From contig NZ_CP068393.1 of NCBI RefSeq assembly GCF_018128945.1, positions 2,418,001 to 2,482,000 on the forward strand: a stretch of 64,000 nt of DNA, read 5' to 3'. Source of the DNA: Aristaeella hokkaidonensis (GTDB taxonomy: Bacteria; Bacillota; Clostridia; Christensenellales; Aristaeellaceae). Of this stretch, positions 1 through 7,950 are shown in pieces (position 1 is the first letter of the stretch; each line of letters starts with the position of its first letter). The notes below the pieces were generated by a model. That model ran no database searches. It saw nothing but the letters and a program-made list of their open reading frames with translations, and was not told the DNA's origin. The position numbers and the translations under genes were made by a program.

Positions 1-435
1 GCCTGCTTCAACCTGCTGTCCTCCGGTACTCCCTGGGAGGTCTATGAGGCACCGGCGCGGTACCTTTTCTCCTTCGGCAGCCTCCGCTATCCGGTATACC
101 GTTCCGGTCCGGAACCCGGGGATTCCTTTGCCTTCTATTACCGCCAGCGCTATGGCGTGGAGGAGAACGTCACCCCGCAGGGACAGGCCGACCGGGGCAT
201 CATGCTGTACTGTTCCCTGCCTGGCACGGAGCGCATCCCGCCCCAGCGGTGCCTGCGGACGGTACTCACCCATTCCTCCGAAAACAAGCAGCTCCTGGGC
301 GCCCGGGAGCTGGAAGCGCCCCTGCGGCACGCGGCTTCCCTGACCGGCAAAGAAGAGTTCACCGTGCTCATGCACCAGTTCTTCCAGAAGAAAGGGGAAG
401 CAGCGTTTCTGAGTGCTGACATCCTTTTAGGATGA
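1..435 (+). CDS. 3' fragment of an unrecognised gene
   Basis: The reading frame is open from the first base of the window and stops with TGA, leaving 144 residues of the C-terminus. The fragment is rich in aromatic and basic residues (for example FYYRQRYGVEEN) and has no membrane segment or motif that I recognise. A heptamer repeat array begins about a dozen bases after the stop. No function can be assigned; the missing N-terminus may carry the diagnostic domain. Confidence 0.6.
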   Translation, partial: ACFNLLSSGTPWEVYEAPARYLFSFGSLRYPVYRSGPEPGDSFAFYYRQRYGVEENVTPQGQADRGIMLYCSLPGTERIPPQRCLRTVLTHSSENKQLLGARELEAPLRHAASLTGKEEFTVLMHQFFQKKGEAAFLSADILLG

Positions 436-447
436 CAGCGCTCAGGG

Positions 448-480
448 TAATTCACAATTCACAATTCATAATTCATAATT
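448..480. repeat. heptameric tandem repeat array (ATTCACA/ATTCATA)
   Basis: Two ATTCACA units followed by two ATTCATA units and a closing ATT. It directly abuts a longer dispersed repeat. Confidence 0.8.
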
Positions 481-596
481 AGTATGGTTTTCCACGTCAT
501 GGTGTTCCTGATACCAGAGGGTTTACATCCCCGGAGGAGATTCCTCCACTACGGTCGGTATGACAATGTGGACGAATGGGATTAATCATAACAACA
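481..596. repeat. dispersed repeat, copy 1
   Basis: This stretch matches bases 3587-3716 with scattered differences. Shared blocks include GGTTTACATCCCCGGAGGAG, GATTCCTCCA and TATGACAATGTGGACGA (GAATGACAATGTGGACGA in copy 2). It contains a GGAGGAGATTCCTCC palindrome. Both copies are preceded by the same heptamer array, so array and repeat may be one unit. With the following palindrome it fills the gene-free stretch from 436 to 762. Confidence 0.75.
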
Positions 597-618
597 GGAT
601 AACGCAGAACGCAAAAGT

Positions 619-750
619 GCGAAGCGCGTGACAAGGCGCGGGGACGTGACAGGGGGGACAGACACTCAGTCACATTTTCTTCGAAAACCGTGACAGACTA
701 TCAGTCCCGACAGTCACATCCGCCGCGCCCTTCCTTGTCATGCGCTCCGC
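619..750. repeat. long near-palindrome (GTGACAGGGACAG family), copy 1
   Basis: The outer arms (GCGAAGCGCGTGACAAGG and its near complement ending in GCGCTCCGC) enclose inner arms GTGACAGGGGGGACAGAC and a partial complement around 690-717. The whole segment can fold into one long imperfect hairpin. It is the most diverged of three copies. Confidence 0.7.
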
Positions 751-762
751 CTTTATCTTTGT

Positions 763-1791
763 TTACTTTTTCTTCGACTTCACGATTTCTTTCAGGTATA
801 CGGTTTCCTTCGTGTGCTCACCGCTTTCCTCATACACGGGCACCAGCTTCAGGTCCGCACCGTTGTCCTTGCCGGGAACCAGGATCTCATAGGTAACCTC
901 AGCCGGGCCGGTGGTATACATCACCACGTCATCCGTGTTGAAATAGCTGCCGTTCTGGTACAGGTTCCAGCCTGTGATGATATCCGGCATGGTCATCTCC
1001 GTAAAGTCCTCGCTGTTCCAGGTGTTCACGGCGTTCTCCCATTCCCCGCTGACGCCGGTAAGGATGATGGTGCACCGCAGCTCATCCCGGCCGGAGATAA
1101 TCTCCGCCTTCGCGTCATAGGCATCCGTGTGCAGGGTGCCTGTCTTGCACTGGACCCGTTCATCCTTCTTCAGGGTAAAGCAGATCTCGGTTTTTTCACC
1201 GCGTTCATAGTTGCGGTGGTAGGTGGTGTAATCCTGGAAGGCAATGGAATGGCCGCGGGAAAGAATCAGCTTAAAGGTCAGGGTATCCTTCTTGCTTTCC
1301 GGCGGGATCTTGCACTTTTTCCAGCCCACGAGGGTACCGTCTTCCTTATATTCACTGTCCCCGTCGACGATGTCGGCGTAATTTCCGTCCTCCAGATCCA
1401 GACCGTCAGACAGACCGAAAGACCAGGTTTCAGTCCAGCGCTGTCCCTTGCCGTCCAGCCACTCAAGGCCTTTCTGTGCTTCCGGGTTGTCCGAGGACAT
1501 CTGCTCCGCGGCGATTGTATCCTCCTTGGTGTATTTCCACTCGGTAATTCCTTCGGGAGCTCCTTCGTGAAGTTCCGCCTTCACCATATCCCCGGTCACC
1601 CGGTAGGAAACATAGACCCGGTCGCCCTCATAGTAAGCCTCGCCGATCTCCACGGTGATTCCGTCTTCCGTGGTCAGGGAAAGCATCATGGGTTCAGAAC
1701 CGTCGTCTTCCTCCTCCGCCAGAACCGGCAGCGCGGCAAACATGGTCAGCGCCAGAAACAGCGCCAGCAAAGCAGACAGTTTTCTGTACAT
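763..1791 (-). CDS. secreted protein of unknown function
   Basis: The protein has 342 residues and begins with a clear Sec signal peptide (MYRKLSALLALFLALTMF, hydrophobic to about residue 23, then VLA before an acidic stretch). GGAGG stands eight bases before the ATG. The mature part looks beta-rich, with short YxGDRVYVSYRVT-type strands like the extracellular parts of the anti-sigma factors in this window, but there is no transmembrane helix. The C-terminus is Lys-rich. It lies downstream of ECF cassette 1 but beyond that cassette's terminator, so it probably has its own promoter. The specific function is unknown. Confidence 0.8.
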   Translation of the reverse strand: MYRKLSALLALFLALTMFAALPVLAEEEDDGSEPMMLSLTTEDGITVEIGEAYYEGDRVYVSYRVTGDMVKAELHEGAPEGITEWKYTKEDTIAAEQMSSDNPEAQKGLEWLDGKGQRWTETWSFGLSDGLDLEDGNYADIVDGDSEYKEDGTLVGWKKCKIPPESKKDTLTFKLILSRGHSIAFQDYTTYHRNYERGEKTEICFTLKKDERVQCKTGTLHTDAYDAKAEIISGRDELRCTIILTGVSGEWENAVNTWNSEDFTEMTMPDIITGWNLYQNGSYFNTDDVVMYTTGPAEVTYEILVPGKDNGADLKLVPVYEESGEHTKETVYLKEIVKSKKK

Positions 1792-1918
1792 CGTAATATC
1801 CTCCGGTCATTCAATTCAAAATGATTTGCTGAATGGCGGAAGCAGCCGGATACTCTCCCTGTTTCCGCGTTCAGTAATATGACGATGTGAGTCTGACAAT
1901 TATTCCCAAAAAGAGAAA

Positions 1919-1945
1919 TGACCGGCAGCCGTTTGCTGCCGGTCG
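1919..1945 (-). terminator. intrinsic terminator of ECF cassette 1
   Basis: Stem GACCGGCAGC with complement GCTGCCGGTC and a short loop. On the minus strand it is followed by ATTTCTCTTTTT. It begins 18 bases after the anti-sigma stop codon. Confidence 0.8.
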
Positions 1946-1962
1946 TTCACTTTTATGTTTCC

Positions 1963-2952
1963 TTATTCCCCGTTAAAAATCTTCAACACATCCTCCAGTT
2001 CCTTATCTCCGCCCTTCCAGATATAGATGTGTTCGTCACTGAATTCCCGGACATCATTTTCCTGCGGTCCGTCCCGGTAGTACGGCCGCTTCAGGGTAAC
2101 CGGCTCCTTCAGCGCCCTGCGCATGGCCAGGTCTGTGTCCTCGGTGGACTTCCGGTCCGGGAACAGCACCGCGTCCTCCATTCCCTTCACGGCAACTGCC
2201 TCCGCTGTTTCCCCTTCGCTGAGGAGCGTGGCCGCTTCCCCTTCCTCAGGCCAGAGCGTGGCATGGATCACATATCCGTTTCCGTGCTGCATTGTGAGGC
2301 TCACCCGGTATTCAAAGGGCACGGCATCCTCCTGCGCAATCCGGAACCGGTTGTAGCCCATCGGTCCCCTCTTCCCGCTCTCAATCAGTTCATAGTCTCC
2401 GGAACCCCTGCACGCAAAGTACACTTCCGCCCGGAATGATTCATACTCACCCTCCGGGAGCCAGGACGGTGCCGTCAGCGTCTCCACGCCGGACATATAC
2501 TCCAGGAAATCCTCCACGTTCCGGAACTCTTTTTTTGCCGGAAACGACTCCGTGTTCAGGATGTCCAGTTCGTTTTCCCCTGTTCCGTCATCGTACCAGG
2601 CTGTCACGAATTCATCTTCAGGTTTGGCCGCCATTTCGTTCTGAAGGTCTTCCAGCGCCCCCGCGATCTCCGGATCGCCTTCCACGATCACCGGATCCTG
2701 CGCGTCTGCGTTTGTCTCTCCCTTCCAGTTTACAGTCCGGTACAGCGAGGTCACACCGTATGCCACGGTGCCCAGCGTCAGGATCATCGCCAGGGCCAGC
2801 ACCAGGCTCTTTGTCCACTTTCTTTTCACTTTTGTTTCTCCCTTCATCTCAGAGGCAATGATGCCCTGAGCCAGCCAAGGATTGGCCTTCAGGTAAGAAG
2901 CATGACGGTCAAGTGATTCGCGAAGCTCATTCGCGCTGATCTTCTTATTCAT
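1963..2952 (-). CDS. membrane anti-sigma factor of ECF cassette 1
   Basis: The protein has 329 residues: a cytoplasmic part of about 45 residues, one transmembrane helix (around 48-68, SLVLALAMILTLGTVAYGV), then a long extracytoplasmic region. It shares its first bases with the end of the upstream sigma gene, so the two are translationally coupled. The order sigma, then one-helix partner, is the standard ECF/anti-sigma arrangement in Bacillota. The cytoplasmic stretch has no zinc-binding HxxxCxxC motif, so the family is assigned from context. The extracytoplasmic part is presumed to be the sensor; its signal is unknown. Confidence 0.75.
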   Translation of the reverse strand: MNKKISANELRESLDRHASYLKANPWLAQGIIASEMKGETKVKRKWTKSLVLALAMILTLGTVAYGVTSLYRTVNWKGETNADAQDPVIVEGDPEIAGALEDLQNEMAAKPEDEFVTAWYDDGTGENELDILNTESFPAKKEFRNVEDFLEYMSGVETLTAPSWLPEGEYESFRAEVYFACRGSGDYELIESGKRGPMGYNRFRIAQEDAVPFEYRVSLTMQHGNGYVIHATLWPEEGEAATLLSEGETAEAVAVKGMEDAVLFPDRKSTEDTDLAMRRALKEPVTLKRPYYRDGPQENDVREFSDEHIYIWKGGDKELEDVLKIFNGE

Positions 2953-3472
2953 CGAGTTCTCTCCCTTCCAGCATATTCTTCAGCTTTTCCTTTCCCCGTT
3001 TCAGCCTTCCCGAAACCGAGGAGTGGGATATGTTCAGCGCATCCGCTATTTCGTTTACATTCATTCCCTGGTAGTAGTAAAGGAGGATCACCTCCCGCAG
3101 TTTGAACGGCAGTTTCTTCACCGCTTCCGCCAGCTCAGCGTCATGCTTTTCTTCTTCCGTCACCGCCTCGCCGGGAAGCATTTCCGGCGTTACGCTGCGG
3201 TTCATAAAACGGAACCAGCCCGAATGATTCATGTCATAGCACACGCGGATGGCAATCTTCATAATCCAGGTCTTTTCCCCGCAGTCGCCGCGAAACTGAT
3301 TCAGCGTCCTGTATAGCTTCAGGAAGGTTTCCTGGGCAGCGTCCTCCGCCTGGGACTTGTCGTTCAGGCAGTAGTAACACATCCTCAGTACTGATTCCTG
3401 GTACTGATCCACCAGTCGTTCAAAGATCCGGTCGCGATCCAGAGCAGTGTCCGGGCCCGTAACATTGCTCAT
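2945..3472 (-). CDS. ECF RNA polymerase sigma factor, cassette 1
   Basis: A 175-residue sigma-70 family protein of ECF size. Region 2 is visible (DQYQESVLRMCYYCLNDKSQ, QAEDAAQETFLKLYR) and region 4 carries the helix-turn-helix MNVNEIADALNISHSSVSGR. The ATG at 3472 is chosen because GGAGGTG precedes it; the frame stays open 32 codons further upstream without a ribosome site. The next gene overlaps its end. Upstream lie a CGTCTATA element and a 9-bp inverted repeat, which fits autoregulation. Confidence 0.93.
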   Translation of the reverse strand: MSNVTGPDTALDRDRIFERLVDQYQESVLRMCYYCLNDKSQAEDAAQETFLKLYRTLNQFRGDCGEKTWIMKIAIRVCYDMNHSGWFRFMNRSVTPEMLPGEAVTEEEKHDAELAEAVKKLPFKLREVILLYYYQGMNVNEIADALNISHSSVSGRLKRGKEKLKNMLEGRELDE

Positions 3473-3495
3473 GTTTCGTTCACCTCCTACACCAA

Positions 3496-3503
3496 TATAG
3501 ACG
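3496..3503 (-). promoter_or_regulatory. candidate ECF -10 element (CGTCTATA)
   Basis: On the minus strand CGTCTATATT lies about 24 bases before the sigma start. A GAATGCGA block stands 26 bases upstream of it, at the position where GCATGAAT or GAATGAAG stands in the other cassettes. Assignment as an ECF promoter rests on the known CGTC-type -10 of Bacillota ECF sigma factors. Confidence 0.5.
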
Positions 3504-3524
3504 GACGAGGGAGAGAATATGTCG

Positions 3525-3551
3525 CATTCGGAATAAAGTTTTTTCCGAATG
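3525..3551. promoter_or_regulatory. inverted repeat upstream of sigma gene
   Basis: Perfect 9-bp arms CATTCGGAA and TTCCGAATG are separated by nine bases, about 55 bases upstream of the sigma start. One arm overlaps the candidate -35 block. It may be an operator; no regulator is identified. Confidence 0.4.
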
Positions 3552-3553
3552 TT

Positions 3554-3586
3554 CAATTCATAATTCACAATTCATAATTCATAATT
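3554..3586. repeat. heptameric tandem repeat array
   Basis: Units run ATTCATA, ATTCACA, ATTCATA, ATTCATA, ATT, nearly the same order as the array at the start of the window. Confidence 0.8.
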
Positions 3587-3716
3587 AGTTTTGTTCTCAA
3601 CGTAATGGTGTCCCTGATACCAACAGGTTTACATCCCCGGAGGAGATTCCTCCATGCGGGCACTCTGTGCCCTTAGTCGGAATGACAATGTGGACGACTG
3701 GGTTTATTCATAACAA
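3587..3716. repeat. dispersed repeat, copy 2
   Basis: Counterpart of 481-596. It has an extra GGGCACTCTGTGCCC palindrome between the GGAGGAGATTCCTCC palindrome and the TCGGAATGACAA end. The gene-free stretch 3473-3993 holds only this, the heptamer array and the repeat half at 3737-3792. Confidence 0.75.
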
Positions 3717-3736
3717 AAAGAAATCGCAGCACACAG

Positions 3737-3792
3737 GCTGTCATTTCGACCGGAACGGAACGCAGTGAAGTGCAGTGGAGAAATCCCTTACT
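3737..3792. repeat. TGTCATTCCGA-type repeat, half element
   Basis: TGTCATTTCGACCGGAACGG... followed by GGAGAAATCCCTTA, the same order of blocks as at 21440 and 29998. Confidence 0.55.
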
Positions 3793-3993
3793 ACGTCCGA
3801 AGGACGCATATAACCTGGAGCATCCATTCCTTTCGCTCCCTTGTATTCATTATCTACGGTATTACTACGGTGTAAATAATGGAGATCGGAGAAATAGCTC
3901 CCTTTATTTTCCGCTTCCCGTCCTGTTTTCTTTCCTGTCTTCACAGTATCCTTTTCTCATACCGGGAGACTCCCGGATGAAAGGAGAAGTAAA

Positions 3994-4761
3994 ATGCCTA
4001 CCTGGCTGGGAATTCTGTTGCTTGGAAACCTTCTTGGCAGACGCCGCCGTTCCTTCGGCCGGAGCCTGCTCTTCGGCGGACTCCTGGGCTGGCTCTTCCA
4101 CCGGAACTTCGACCTGGAAGAGATGCAGGCGGACGTATATAAGGCCGCCCGCAAAGTCCGCAAGGCTGTGAGGAAGGCGAAGCATGAATTCCGCGACATC
4201 GGCAGGGCCGTGCGGGATCAGGCCCAGATGAAAACAGATGAGCATGTCGACGCTGTCCTTGAGCAGGTCGAAGCCTCCCAGGCCCGGGATGAAGAGCGCC
4301 GCCGGAGAACAGATGAGAAGATCGCAGCCGCCCAGGCGAAGATAGAGGAGGTCCGCGCCCGCCAGGATGAACGCGAACAGCGGAAAGCGGAGCGGCTGAA
4401 CAATACCTTTGAACGGATGGAAGCCCTTCGTGCCCGCCATCATGAACGGCAGCAGGAAATCGCTGAACATCTCGCCACCGTCCGCGCGGAAATTGCGGAG
4501 CGAAAGGCCGAACGGGAACAGCAGAAGGCAGAGCGGCTGAACAACACCTATGAACGGATGGAAGCCCTCCGTGCCCGCCATCAGGAGGTGCAGGCGGAAC
4601 CCAAAGCCGAAGGCAATGAAGCCCTCCTCAACCGGGACCTGGTTGCGGAGCTGGAGCGGAACGCCCGTACCGCCGCCATGGCCGCAGATGTGCCGACCAT
4701 CGACTTCCCGGAAGAAGAAAAGTACAATGCAAGCAGAAAATACTTTTCTGCTTGCCAATGA
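3994..4761 (+). CDS. membrane-anchored coiled-coil protein, unknown function
   Basis: 255 residues; AAAGGAG precedes the ATG. A short hydrophobic N-terminus (WLGILLLGNLLG, then SLLFGGLLGWLF) may insert in the membrane. Residues 45 to 225 are almost entirely charged heptad-type helix rich in Glu, Arg, Ala and Gln. About 26 residues are repeated almost exactly: QRKAERLNNTFERMEALRAR near residue 130 and QQKAERLNNTYERMEALRAR near 177. This fits a structural or scaffolding role at the membrane, but no family is recognised. Both neighbours are separated from it by repeats, so it is probably transcribed alone. Confidence 0.8.
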   Translation: MPTWLGILLLGNLLGRRRRSFGRSLLFGGLLGWLFHRNFDLEEMQADVYKAARKVRKAVRKAKHEFRDIGRAVRDQAQMKTDEHVDAVLEQVEASQARDEERRRRTDEKIAAAQAKIEEVRARQDEREQRKAERLNNTFERMEALRARHHERQQEIAEHLATVRAEIAERKAEREQQKAERLNNTYERMEALRARHQEVQAEPKAEGNEALLNRDLVAELERNARTAAMAADVPTIDFPEEEKYNASRKYFSACQ

Positions 4762-4762
4762 A

Positions 4763-4792
4763 TACTTAAAACTTAAAACTTAAGACTTAAAA
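4763..4792. repeat. heptameric tandem repeat array (ACTTAAA)
   Basis: Four ACTTAAA/ACTTAAG units start just after the coiled-coil gene. The sequence differs from the ATTCATA arrays but the seven-base period is the same. Confidence 0.75.
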
Positions 4793-4857
4793 ATAACATT
4801 GTTTTTCACTGTTATTATAAAACATGTGACTATCAAATCGAGTTGGGATTTCAAAGC

Positions 4858-4952
4858 AGCGCGGAATGCGTGACTGTAGGGACTGACTGTCTGTCACTGT
4901 TCTTGAAAAGAATGTGACTGAAAGTCTGTCCCTCTGTCATGCACTCCGCGCA
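4858..4952. repeat. long near-palindrome (GTGACAGGGACAG family), copy 2
   Basis: Arms GCGCGGAATGCGTGAC and GTCATGCACTCCGCGC lie at the ends; inner arms AGGGACTGACTGTCTGTCAC and GTGACTGAAAGTCTGTCCCT surround a loop near GAAAAGAA. Confidence 0.8.
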
Positions 4953-5041
4953 TTATTCCCGCTTCATTGCTCTGGCATTCACAGCGGTTTTGTGATATCT
5001 TTTGGATCAGGGAAAACAATCTGAAAAGCGGAGTTGATCGT

Positions 5042-5959
5042 ATGTATTACCTGATCAAAGAGTCCCTGACACCCTGTGCGCCCGAAGATCTCGCCAAGGG
5101 CGGCGCCCAGTATGTGGCCGTGCTGACCACGGAAGAGTGGCAGCAGCGCCGGGACTGCTTTGACATGCTCATTGATATGGACATGGAAACCGTTCCGCCG
5201 CAAGAAACGAAAGCCATCGTGAACCAGGATTCCCTCACGGGCACCTTCTCCATTCCGGACAGGACGGACATCAGCGGCGCGCGCCATGCCTTCTCCTTTG
5301 CCCTGGATGAAAAGGGCATCGTCCTGGTGGATGACAACGGATATGCGGAGCAGCTGGTCCAGACCATCGCCCGCACGAAAAAATGGAAGCTGCCCGGGCT
5401 GGAGCGCTTCCTGTACGACCTGCTGGAAACCACCATCGGGCAGGACCTGGCCCTGCTGGAAAAGTCGGAGCACCGGCTGAACCAGCTGGAGGAATCCATC
5501 CTGCGGGGTGAGATCGAAAGCTATCCCGCCGAGATGAACGACATCCGGGGCAATCTCCTGGACCTGCGGATCCACTATGAACAGCTGATCGACTTCAGCC
5601 AGGAGCTGGAAGAAAACGAGAACGACTTCTTCCGGGATGAAAACCTCCGCTACTTCCATATGTTTACCGAGCGGGTCATCCGCCTGCAGGATATGGTTAC
5701 CGGCCAGCGGGAATATGTGACCCAGCTGCGGGATCTGATTCAGTCCCATCTGGACGTGAGGCAGAACCGCATCATGACCGTGCTTACGGTTATCACCTCC
5801 ATCTTCCTGCCCCTGACCCTTATCGCGGGCTGGTACGGCATGAACTTCCGCTATATGCCCGAGCTGGAATGGCGTTTCGGCTATCCGGTCATCATCGTGG
5901 TCTCCATCCTGATCGTGATCCTGTGCCTGTTCTGGTTCAAAAAGAAAAAGTGGATGTGA
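5042..5959 (+). CDS. CorA-family divalent cation transporter
   Basis: 305 residues. The C-terminus has two transmembrane helices (about 244-263 and 279-298) with the signature GMN at 266-268 (AGWYGMNFRYMPEL), which forms the ion selectivity loop of CorA-type Mg2+/Co2+ channels. The long helical domain before it matches the family's stalk helix, and the cytoplasmic alpha/beta domain is N-terminal. The chosen ATG follows GGAG at a reasonable distance; an in-frame start 25 codons upstream lacks a site. The last residues are basic (KKKKWM), as in other CorA proteins. Probably monocistronic. Confidence 0.93.
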   Translation: MYYLIKESLTPCAPEDLAKGGAQYVAVLTTEEWQQRRDCFDMLIDMDMETVPPQETKAIVNQDSLTGTFSIPDRTDISGARHAFSFALDEKGIVLVDDNGYAEQLVQTIARTKKWKLPGLERFLYDLLETTIGQDLALLEKSEHRLNQLEESILRGEIESYPAEMNDIRGNLLDLRIHYEQLIDFSQELEENENDFFRDENLRYFHMFTERVIRLQDMVTGQREYVTQLRDLIQSHLDVRQNRIMTVLTVITSIFLPLTLIAGWYGMNFRYMPELEWRFGYPVIIVVSILIVILCLFWFKKKKWM

Positions 5960-5963
5960 GATT

Positions 5964-5989
5964 AATTCAGAATTCAGAATTCAGAATTA
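5964..5989. repeat. heptameric tandem repeat array (ATTCAGA)
   Basis: Three ATTCAGA units right after the transporter stop codon. Confidence 0.75.
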
Positions 5990-6045
5990 TTTTGGGTATT
6001 TGGAATTGTCCGAAAACTCATAACAATACGAACACAAACAATAAG

Positions 6046-6068
6046 CGGGTCCTGCGATGCAGGGCCCG
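6046..6068. terminator. bidirectional intrinsic terminator
   Basis: Stem CGGGTCCTGC with GCAGGGCCCG, followed by TTGATTTTTGTTT on the plus strand. It sits between the convergent CorA-type and monooxygenase genes and can serve both. Confidence 0.75.
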
Positions 6069-6084
6069 TTGATTTTTGTTTCCC

Positions 6085-6408
6085 TTATTCCCATTTGATG
6101 TACTTGCTGTCTTCTCCCAAGTCCACGCTGACGTATTTTTCCGCGGTCATTTTCAGGTCAAACATATTCCGGAGCTCCGCCAGGCGCTTCATCATCGGGG
6201 AGGCATGGTGCGCGTCCAGGGCTGCCTGGTCCTTCCAGGTATCGAAGAGCAGGATAGTGCCCGGCTCATCCAGCGGCTGGAAGTACTCATACCGGATGCA
6301 GCCCGGTTCCCGGCGGATATCCGCCGCGATGCCTTCCGCTTCCATCTGCGCCACAAAGGATCCGGCGGCTCCTACCGAGCCGCGGTAGTATATCAGCATT
6401 GTAATCAT
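6085..6408 (-). CDS. putative quinol monooxygenase (YgiN/ABM domain)
   Basis: 107 residues, the whole length of one antibiotic biosynthesis monooxygenase (ferredoxin-like) domain. Typical features are the start MITMLIYYRG, the EPGCIRYEYFQP strand and the TWKDQAALDAHHAS helix, where the paired His residues are common in the family. Such proteins act as small cofactor-free oxygenases or quinone-modifying enzymes, and many have no proven substrate. An isolated gene in a probable anaerobe. Confidence 0.88.
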   Translation of the reverse strand: MITMLIYYRGSVGAAGSFVAQMEAEGIAADIRREPGCIRYEYFQPLDEPGTILLFDTWKDQAALDAHHASPMMKRLAELRNMFDLKMTAEKYVSVDLGEDSKYIKWE

Positions 6409-6517
6409 GGTCGTTGTCCTCCTGCCATTCAGTATTTTATGCAGTTGTCCTCATTTCTCTTCCCTTCCATATTACCTGTTATCCCGCCGGAATTCAAGTG
6501 GGTGGATCAATATCAAA

Positions 6518-6544
6518 AAAAGGCCCTGCACCGCAGGACCTTTT
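6518..6544 (-). terminator. intrinsic terminator
   Basis: Stem AAAGGTCCTGC with GCAGGGCCTTT and a three-base loop, followed on the minus strand by a run of T. It ends the secreted propeller gene just upstream. Confidence 0.85.
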
Positions 6545-6557
6545 GATTATATATCTG

Positions 6558-7724
6558 TCACAGTTCCGGAACCCGGACCAGCATCTGCTGCACGCTCATA
6601 ATGTAGTTATCACCCGCACTGGTCAGGTTTTCATTAATGATTTGGATATTCTGCCACAATCCTTCTTTTGAAGGGATCATTTCCATCTGCATCTTTCTCA
6701 TCAACCTGCCATACCATTCCCCGGGAATCTCCTGCCTGTTGAGCGAGCGAACTGTTGTGCCCAGTTCATTCCCATCCGCATCCAGCCACAGATAACAGCT
6801 GTTTCCGGGAATATCAAGCCCGCTGTAATAAGACACACAATATTTCCCTTCATACTCAGCGACATCCTCGAACCGCCGTCCCGTCTCAGGCTGCTTTTCC
6901 CAGAGGATCTCTCCATCAGCACTGAATTTAATCAGCGCCGTATACTCCCGCCAATCGTGAAAATCATTGGGGTGGTCGTAGTCTTTTACATGCTGTTTAT
7001 GTACAGCCAGATAGCAACCATCGCTCGTCCGGAAGCACCCGTCCAGATCTGATATGTCCGTTGCTTCGCCGCGCTCTTCTGTCATGGATGGCAGGATCTT
7101 TTTCCAAAGCAGGTTTCCCTGCCAGTCTATTTTCATAATGATCGCATCGGCAAAAGATGCGCCCACGCCGGGATCCCGGCCTGTCATAACCAGGCCGTCA
7201 TCCTCTGTAAGCGTCGCATAAAAAGCGCAGTCTGTCCGGAACCGGAAGTTTCCATCCCAGTCAATGAATTCCGTAAAACCGTTCTTTTCCCCGTAATGCT
7301 TCAGCAGCCCGCGGGAAATCACCTGCGTATTGTCCACAGACGCCCCGCTCGGGATAACTTCCCTTCCGGTATTTTTCCCATCCGGGGTAAAAAGCACGAC
7401 TTTTTCTTCCATACGGACGGCAATATTTCCATCTTCCAGGACAACCACTTTATAAAACTCTTTTTCGTCCTGATCCACATACTCCCAGGATACGGTTCCA
7501 TCCGGATTCACACACAGGAGCCTGGCCCTCTGCCGTTCAAAATCCGCTCCCCCTCTTCCACTGAAGATCATCCGTCCGTCAGGCAGTGTGTCCTGATAAT
7601 TCACATAAATCAGGAGTCCGGTCCCGCCTCCGCCAATCTTCACTATATCATCCGCAAAACAGGCAGAGCAGGAGAATATGGATATAGACAGAAGGAGCAG
7701 TATTACCAGCAGCTTTTTTAACAT
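6558..7724 (-). CDS. secreted beta-propeller-like protein (paralogue A)
   Basis: 388 residues. The signal peptide (MLKKLLVILLLLSISIFSCS) ends before residue 25, possibly with a lipobox-like SCSAC. GGAGGTG sits before the ATG at 7724; a TTG six codons upstream is rejected. The body has repeated short strands ending in W-x-DxxGN or DGxI motifs, typical of WD/PQQ-like propellers. It is a clear paralogue of the gene at 31263-32495: both share TLPDGR, RARLLC, NPD-TVSW-YVD and a C-terminal V-(R/K)-(V/I)-PEL. The function is unknown; it may bind a ligand at the cell surface. Confidence 0.82.
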   Translation of the reverse strand: MLKKLLVILLLLSISIFSCSACFADDIVKIGGGGTGLLIYVNYQDTLPDGRMIFSGRGGADFERQRARLLCVNPDGTVSWEYVDQDEKEFYKVVVLEDGNIAVRMEEKVVLFTPDGKNTGREVIPSGASVDNTQVISRGLLKHYGEKNGFTEFIDWDGNFRFRTDCAFYATLTEDDGLVMTGRDPGVGASFADAIIMKIDWQGNLLWKKILPSMTEERGEATDISDLDGCFRTSDGCYLAVHKQHVKDYDHPNDFHDWREYTALIKFSADGEILWEKQPETGRRFEDVAEYEGKYCVSYYSGLDIPGNSCYLWLDADGNELGTTVRSLNRQEIPGEWYGRLMRKMQMEMIPSKEGLWQNIQIINENLTSAGDNYIMSVQQMLVRVPEL

Positions 7725-7746
7725 GACAGGCACCTCCGGCAATAGA

Positions 7747-7815
7747 ATGAAATATCCCTTCGCAATGAGAAATGTTGCCTTTATCAGCCATGAAATATAG
7801 GCCTTTGGCCAATGT
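7747..7815. repeat. two units of the TGAAATAT hairpin family
   Basis: One clear unit reads TGAAATATA, stem GGCC, loop TTT, stem GGCC, then AATGTGG. A more degenerate unit (TGAAATATCCCTTCGCAATG) precedes it. The format is the same as the eight-unit cluster at 13871. Confidence 0.55.
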
Positions 7816-7821
7816 GGTTAT

Positions 7822-7908
7822 TCAGTTGGCGTAGCGTATTACAAGGGCCACCGCAAACAGGAACGTCAGGACAATAGCCGAATTCAGATACTTATCGATT
7901 TTCCTCAT
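7822..7908 (-). CDS. 28-residue single-span membrane peptide
   Basis: The ATG at 7908 is preceded by AAAGGA at good distance. It encodes MRKIDKYLNSAIVLTFLFAV and eight more residues, LVIRYAN being the last seven. There is a basic N-terminus and one hydrophobic segment of about 15 residues. It lies between two secreted-protein genes on the same strand, in a gap that has no other gene. The ribosome site and topology support a real small protein, but no homologue can be checked. Confidence 0.5.
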   Translation of the reverse strand: MRKIDKYLNSAIVLTFLFAVALVIRYAN

Positions 7909-7950
7909 AAGTTTTCCTTTCTGAAGATCCGATCTGTGATCCATACTGTA

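Noticed and set aside
3741..3944. Possible minus-strand gene in the gap before the coiled-coil gene
   Set aside because: It covers a dispersed repeat half element and has no credible start site or domain.
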